A DNA stretch of 6,974 bases from Bacillota bacterium (GTDB lineage Bacteria > Bacillota > Clostridia > DSM-8532). Below, piece after piece: positions 5,653 through 6,974 of the stretch. The DNA lies in the NCBI GenBank assembly GCA_023446675.1, contig JAEXPO010000600.1:1-6974 (forward strand), written 5' to 3'. Each line of letters starts with the position of its first letter. The first letter of the stretch is position 1. The notes beneath the pieces were generated by a model. It ran no database searches. It was not told the origin of the DNA and was given only the letters and a program-made list of their open reading frames with translations. A program made the translations under genes and the position numbers.

Positions 5653-5907
5653 ATGGAAAAAGCAATTGTTCTCGCAGCCTCAGCCATTGCAGCGGCATTG
5701 GCATTAATTCCGGCGGCTGCAACCGGTGTAAGTCAGGGTCTGGCCGCAGCGAAAGCCTGCGATTCGGTAAGCCGCCAGCCCGAAGCAGCCGGGCAAATTA
5801 CACGTACTTTGATTATCGGAAGTGCGATGGCTGAAACATCAGGCATTTACGGTTTTATTATCGCCTTGGTGCTGGTTCTTATTAATCCCCTCGTAGGCAA
5901 GCTCTAA
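5653..5907 (+). CDS. atpE: F-type ATP synthase subunit c (AtpE), sodium-type signature
   Basis: This 84-residue proteolipid is a helical hairpin whose multimer forms the rotor ring. Helix 1 covers about 4-35 and helix 2 about 50-81, joined by the polar loop SRQPEA (40-45) that contacts the central stalk. The ion-binding carboxylate is E61. Q28 in GVSQGLAAAK, plus T62, S63 and Y66 in AETSGIYG, match the sodium-binding pattern known from Ilyobacter tartaricus (Q, E, S, T, Y), with the two hydroxyl residues in swapped order. Na+ coupling is therefore likely, though not proved. The protein is a single two-helix unit, not a fused multi-hairpin form. It has the best ribosome binding site of the cluster's early genes and is followed by a 6-bp GC-rich hairpin. 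Confidence 0.96.
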   Translation: MEKAIVLAASAIAAALALIPAAATGVSQGLAAAKACDSVSRQPEAAGQITRTLIIGSAMAETSGIYGFIIALVLVLINPLVGKL

Positions 5908-5919
5908 GGTTTAAGCCTG

Positions 5920-5937
5920 GCCGGTATTAAAGCCGGC
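5920..5937 (+). other. GC-rich hairpin after atpE
   Basis: GCCGGT (5920-5925) pairs with GCCGGC (5932-5937) through five Watson-Crick pairs and one G-U pair around ATTAAA. It sits 13 bases after the atpE stop and before the atpF ribosome binding site. There is no T run, so it more likely protects upstream mRNA from 3' decay than terminates transcription. Confidence 0.45.
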
Positions 5938-5967
5938 AAAAAGATATATGTGGGGAGAATGTTGCGT

Positions 5968-6438
5968 ATGAGCGAAATTATATCAATCGATCCGCTGGTT
6001 ATTTTGGTGTCGATGCTGAATACGTTTGTTCTTTTTCTCATCATTAAGCACTTTTTGTTTGACAAGGTCAACGCCGTGTTAGCGGAACGCCAAAAGGATA
6101 TTGAGACTGCGATTCAGGATGCTGAAACCCAAAAGCACAAGGCTTACAAAACACTTCAGGAATGCGAGGACAAAATCGCCTTCACCAACGAGGAAGCGGT
6201 TCAAATTGTAAGCAGAGCCAGAAGAAAGGGCGAAAGCATTGTATTTGAAGCCCAGGCACAGGCTGCGGACTTAAAAAATAAAGCTGCTAAAGATATAGAG
6301 CTTGAAAAGCGCCGGGCTGTCATCGATCTTAAAGATGAGATCTCTGAGCTGGCGATTTTCGCCGCGGCGAAAATTACACAAAAAGAATTTGATGAGGAAG
6401 CAAACAAGAAGCTTATTGAAGAGTTTCTGGCGATGTAG
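5968..6438 (+). CDS. atpF: F-type ATP synthase subunit b (AtpF)
   Basis: This 156-residue subunit forms the peripheral stalk that holds the catalytic head against the a subunit. One N-terminal membrane helix spans about residues 9-29, followed by the family pattern FDKVNAVLAERQKDIE (31-46). A long charged, alanine-rich coiled coil runs from about 35 to 125. The C-terminus (ELAIFAAAKITQKEFDEEA, 127-145) is the delta-binding end. In-frame GTG 5950 and ATG 5959 lie upstream, but GGGGAGA at 5952-5958 overlaps or abuts them. It is nine bases before ATG 5968, which is chosen. No second b-type gene (b') follows, so a homodimeric stalk is expected. A 68-base spacer separates it from atpH. Confidence 0.94.
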   Translation: MSEIISIDPLVILVSMLNTFVLFLIIKHFLFDKVNAVLAERQKDIETAIQDAETQKHKAYKTLQECEDKIAFTNEEAVQIVSRARRKGESIVFEAQAQAADLKNKAAKDIELEKRRAVIDLKDEISELAIFAAAKITQKEFDEEANKKLIEEFLAM

Positions 6439-6506
6439 CAAGAATAGAGGGGATAGCTTCTTTTATTGACCTGTAAGCTTCAAAAGCCGTATAGGAGGTA
6501 GAATAG

Positions 6507-6974
6507 ATGTTATTGGCAACAGAAAGAGCTTATGCGGAAGCTTTCTTTTCATTGGCCCTCGAAGAGGAATGCGAAAAGGAGTTTTTGGAAGACATACAAC
6601 TGATTGGTGAGGTTTTGAAGCTTAATCCATCCTACTGTGAACTGTTGGAAACCCCCAGCGTCGGGAAAGAAGAGAAAAGGAAGCTTATCCTCCAGGCATT
6701 CGAAGGAAGAATTAAGGACAGTACCTGTGATTTTCTTTGTTTACTGTCTGAAAAGGGCCGAATGCGCGGGTTTAGTACGATTGCCAATTATTACAGAGAA
6801 TTGTATAACAAAAAAAATAATCTGATTGAGGTTACGGTAACAACTGCATTCCCATTAGACCCGGATCTTAGAGGAAGAATCCTAAACAAGGTAAAAGCCC
6901 TTGTAAACAAGGAGGTTATTCTTTGCGAAAAAGTCGATGGGTCCCTGATCGGCGGGATAATTGTGGACTATGAC
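6507..6974 (+). CDS. atpH: F-type ATP synthase subunit delta (AtpH), 3' end missing
   Basis: This frame stays open from ATG 6507 to the window end, giving 156 residues of a protein that usually has about 180. Delta (OSCP) caps the alpha3-beta3 head and links it to the b stalk. The N-terminal helical domain starts with the usual TERAYAEAFFSLALE (5-19). The C-terminal domain shows the family's NYYRELYNKKNNLIEVTVTT (94-113), AFPLD (114-118) and VDGSLIGGIIV (143-153). AGGAGG (6493-6498) is eight bases before the ATG. Only the final helix and stop should be missing, cut by the window edge. The next gene should be atpA, by family synteny. Confidence 0.94.
   Translation, partial: MLLATERAYAEAFFSLALEEECEKEFLEDIQLIGEVLKLNPSYCELLETPSVGKEEKRKLILQAFEGRIKDSTCDFLCLLSEKGRMRGFSTIANYYRELYNKKNNLIEVTVTTAFPLDPDLRGRILNKVKALVNKEVILCEKVDGSLIGGIIVDYD

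Noticed and set aside
5950..5967. GTG 5950 or ATG 5959 as the atpF start
   Set aside because: The only Shine-Dalgarno sequence (5952-5958) overlaps or touches these codons but is ideally placed for ATG 5968.
6637..6825. A 62-codon plus-strand open frame near the window end
   Set aside because: It lies out of frame inside atpH, whose family motifs are clear in the other frame.

Overview
This 6974-base window is most likely from a low-to-mid GC member of the Firmicutes, probably class Clostridia. The evidence is strong AGGAGG-type ribosome binding sites, several TTG and GTG start options, an atpI-B-E-F-H gene order, and a c subunit with a sodium-type ion-binding signature. No genus can be assigned by reading alone. 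Every confident gene lies on the plus strand. I saw no tRNA, rRNA, CRISPR array, insertion sequence or phage gene.

Region 1 (1-2762) holds a leuA-type 2-isopropylmalate synthase gene. It overlaps by 14 bases an AraC/XylS-family regulator with an N-terminal cupin, so the two are one transcriptional and probably translational unit. The synthase keeps its catalytic motifs, but its C-terminal leucine-sensing domain looks shortened by about 40 residues. No leuB, leuC or leuD follows.

Region 2 (2763-3968) starts with a 190-base gap holding a good promoter (TTGCCC, 18 bases, TGTTATAAT). It continues with a Nudix hydrolase gene and a VOC (glyoxalase/bleomycin-resistance fold) gene, which probably share a transcript. 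A small hairpin overlaps the VOC stop codon.

Region 3 (3953-4460) is about 500 bases without a convincing gene. It holds a perfect 14-bp hairpin, a good extended -10 promoter pointing at the ATP synthase genes, an AT-rich stretch with a 9-bp inverted repeat, and two short minus-strand open frames that may be gene remnants.

Region 4 (4461-6974) is the first part of an F-type ATP synthase operon: atpI (assembly factor), atpB (a), atpE (c), atpF (b) and atpH (delta, cut by the window end). The catalytic genes atpA, atpG, atpD and atpC would be expected just beyond the window. The c subunit carries Q28, E61, T62, S63 and Y66, the residues that mark sodium-binding rotors, so the enzyme is probably Na+-coupled. 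Spacers on either side of atpE contain hairpins that may help set the high c:other subunit ratio.

Nothing here is a clearly new system. The best leads are the truncated allosteric domain of the AraC-paired LeuA, the long structured leader of the atp operon, the perfect hairpin in the gap, and the unusual start region of atpB.
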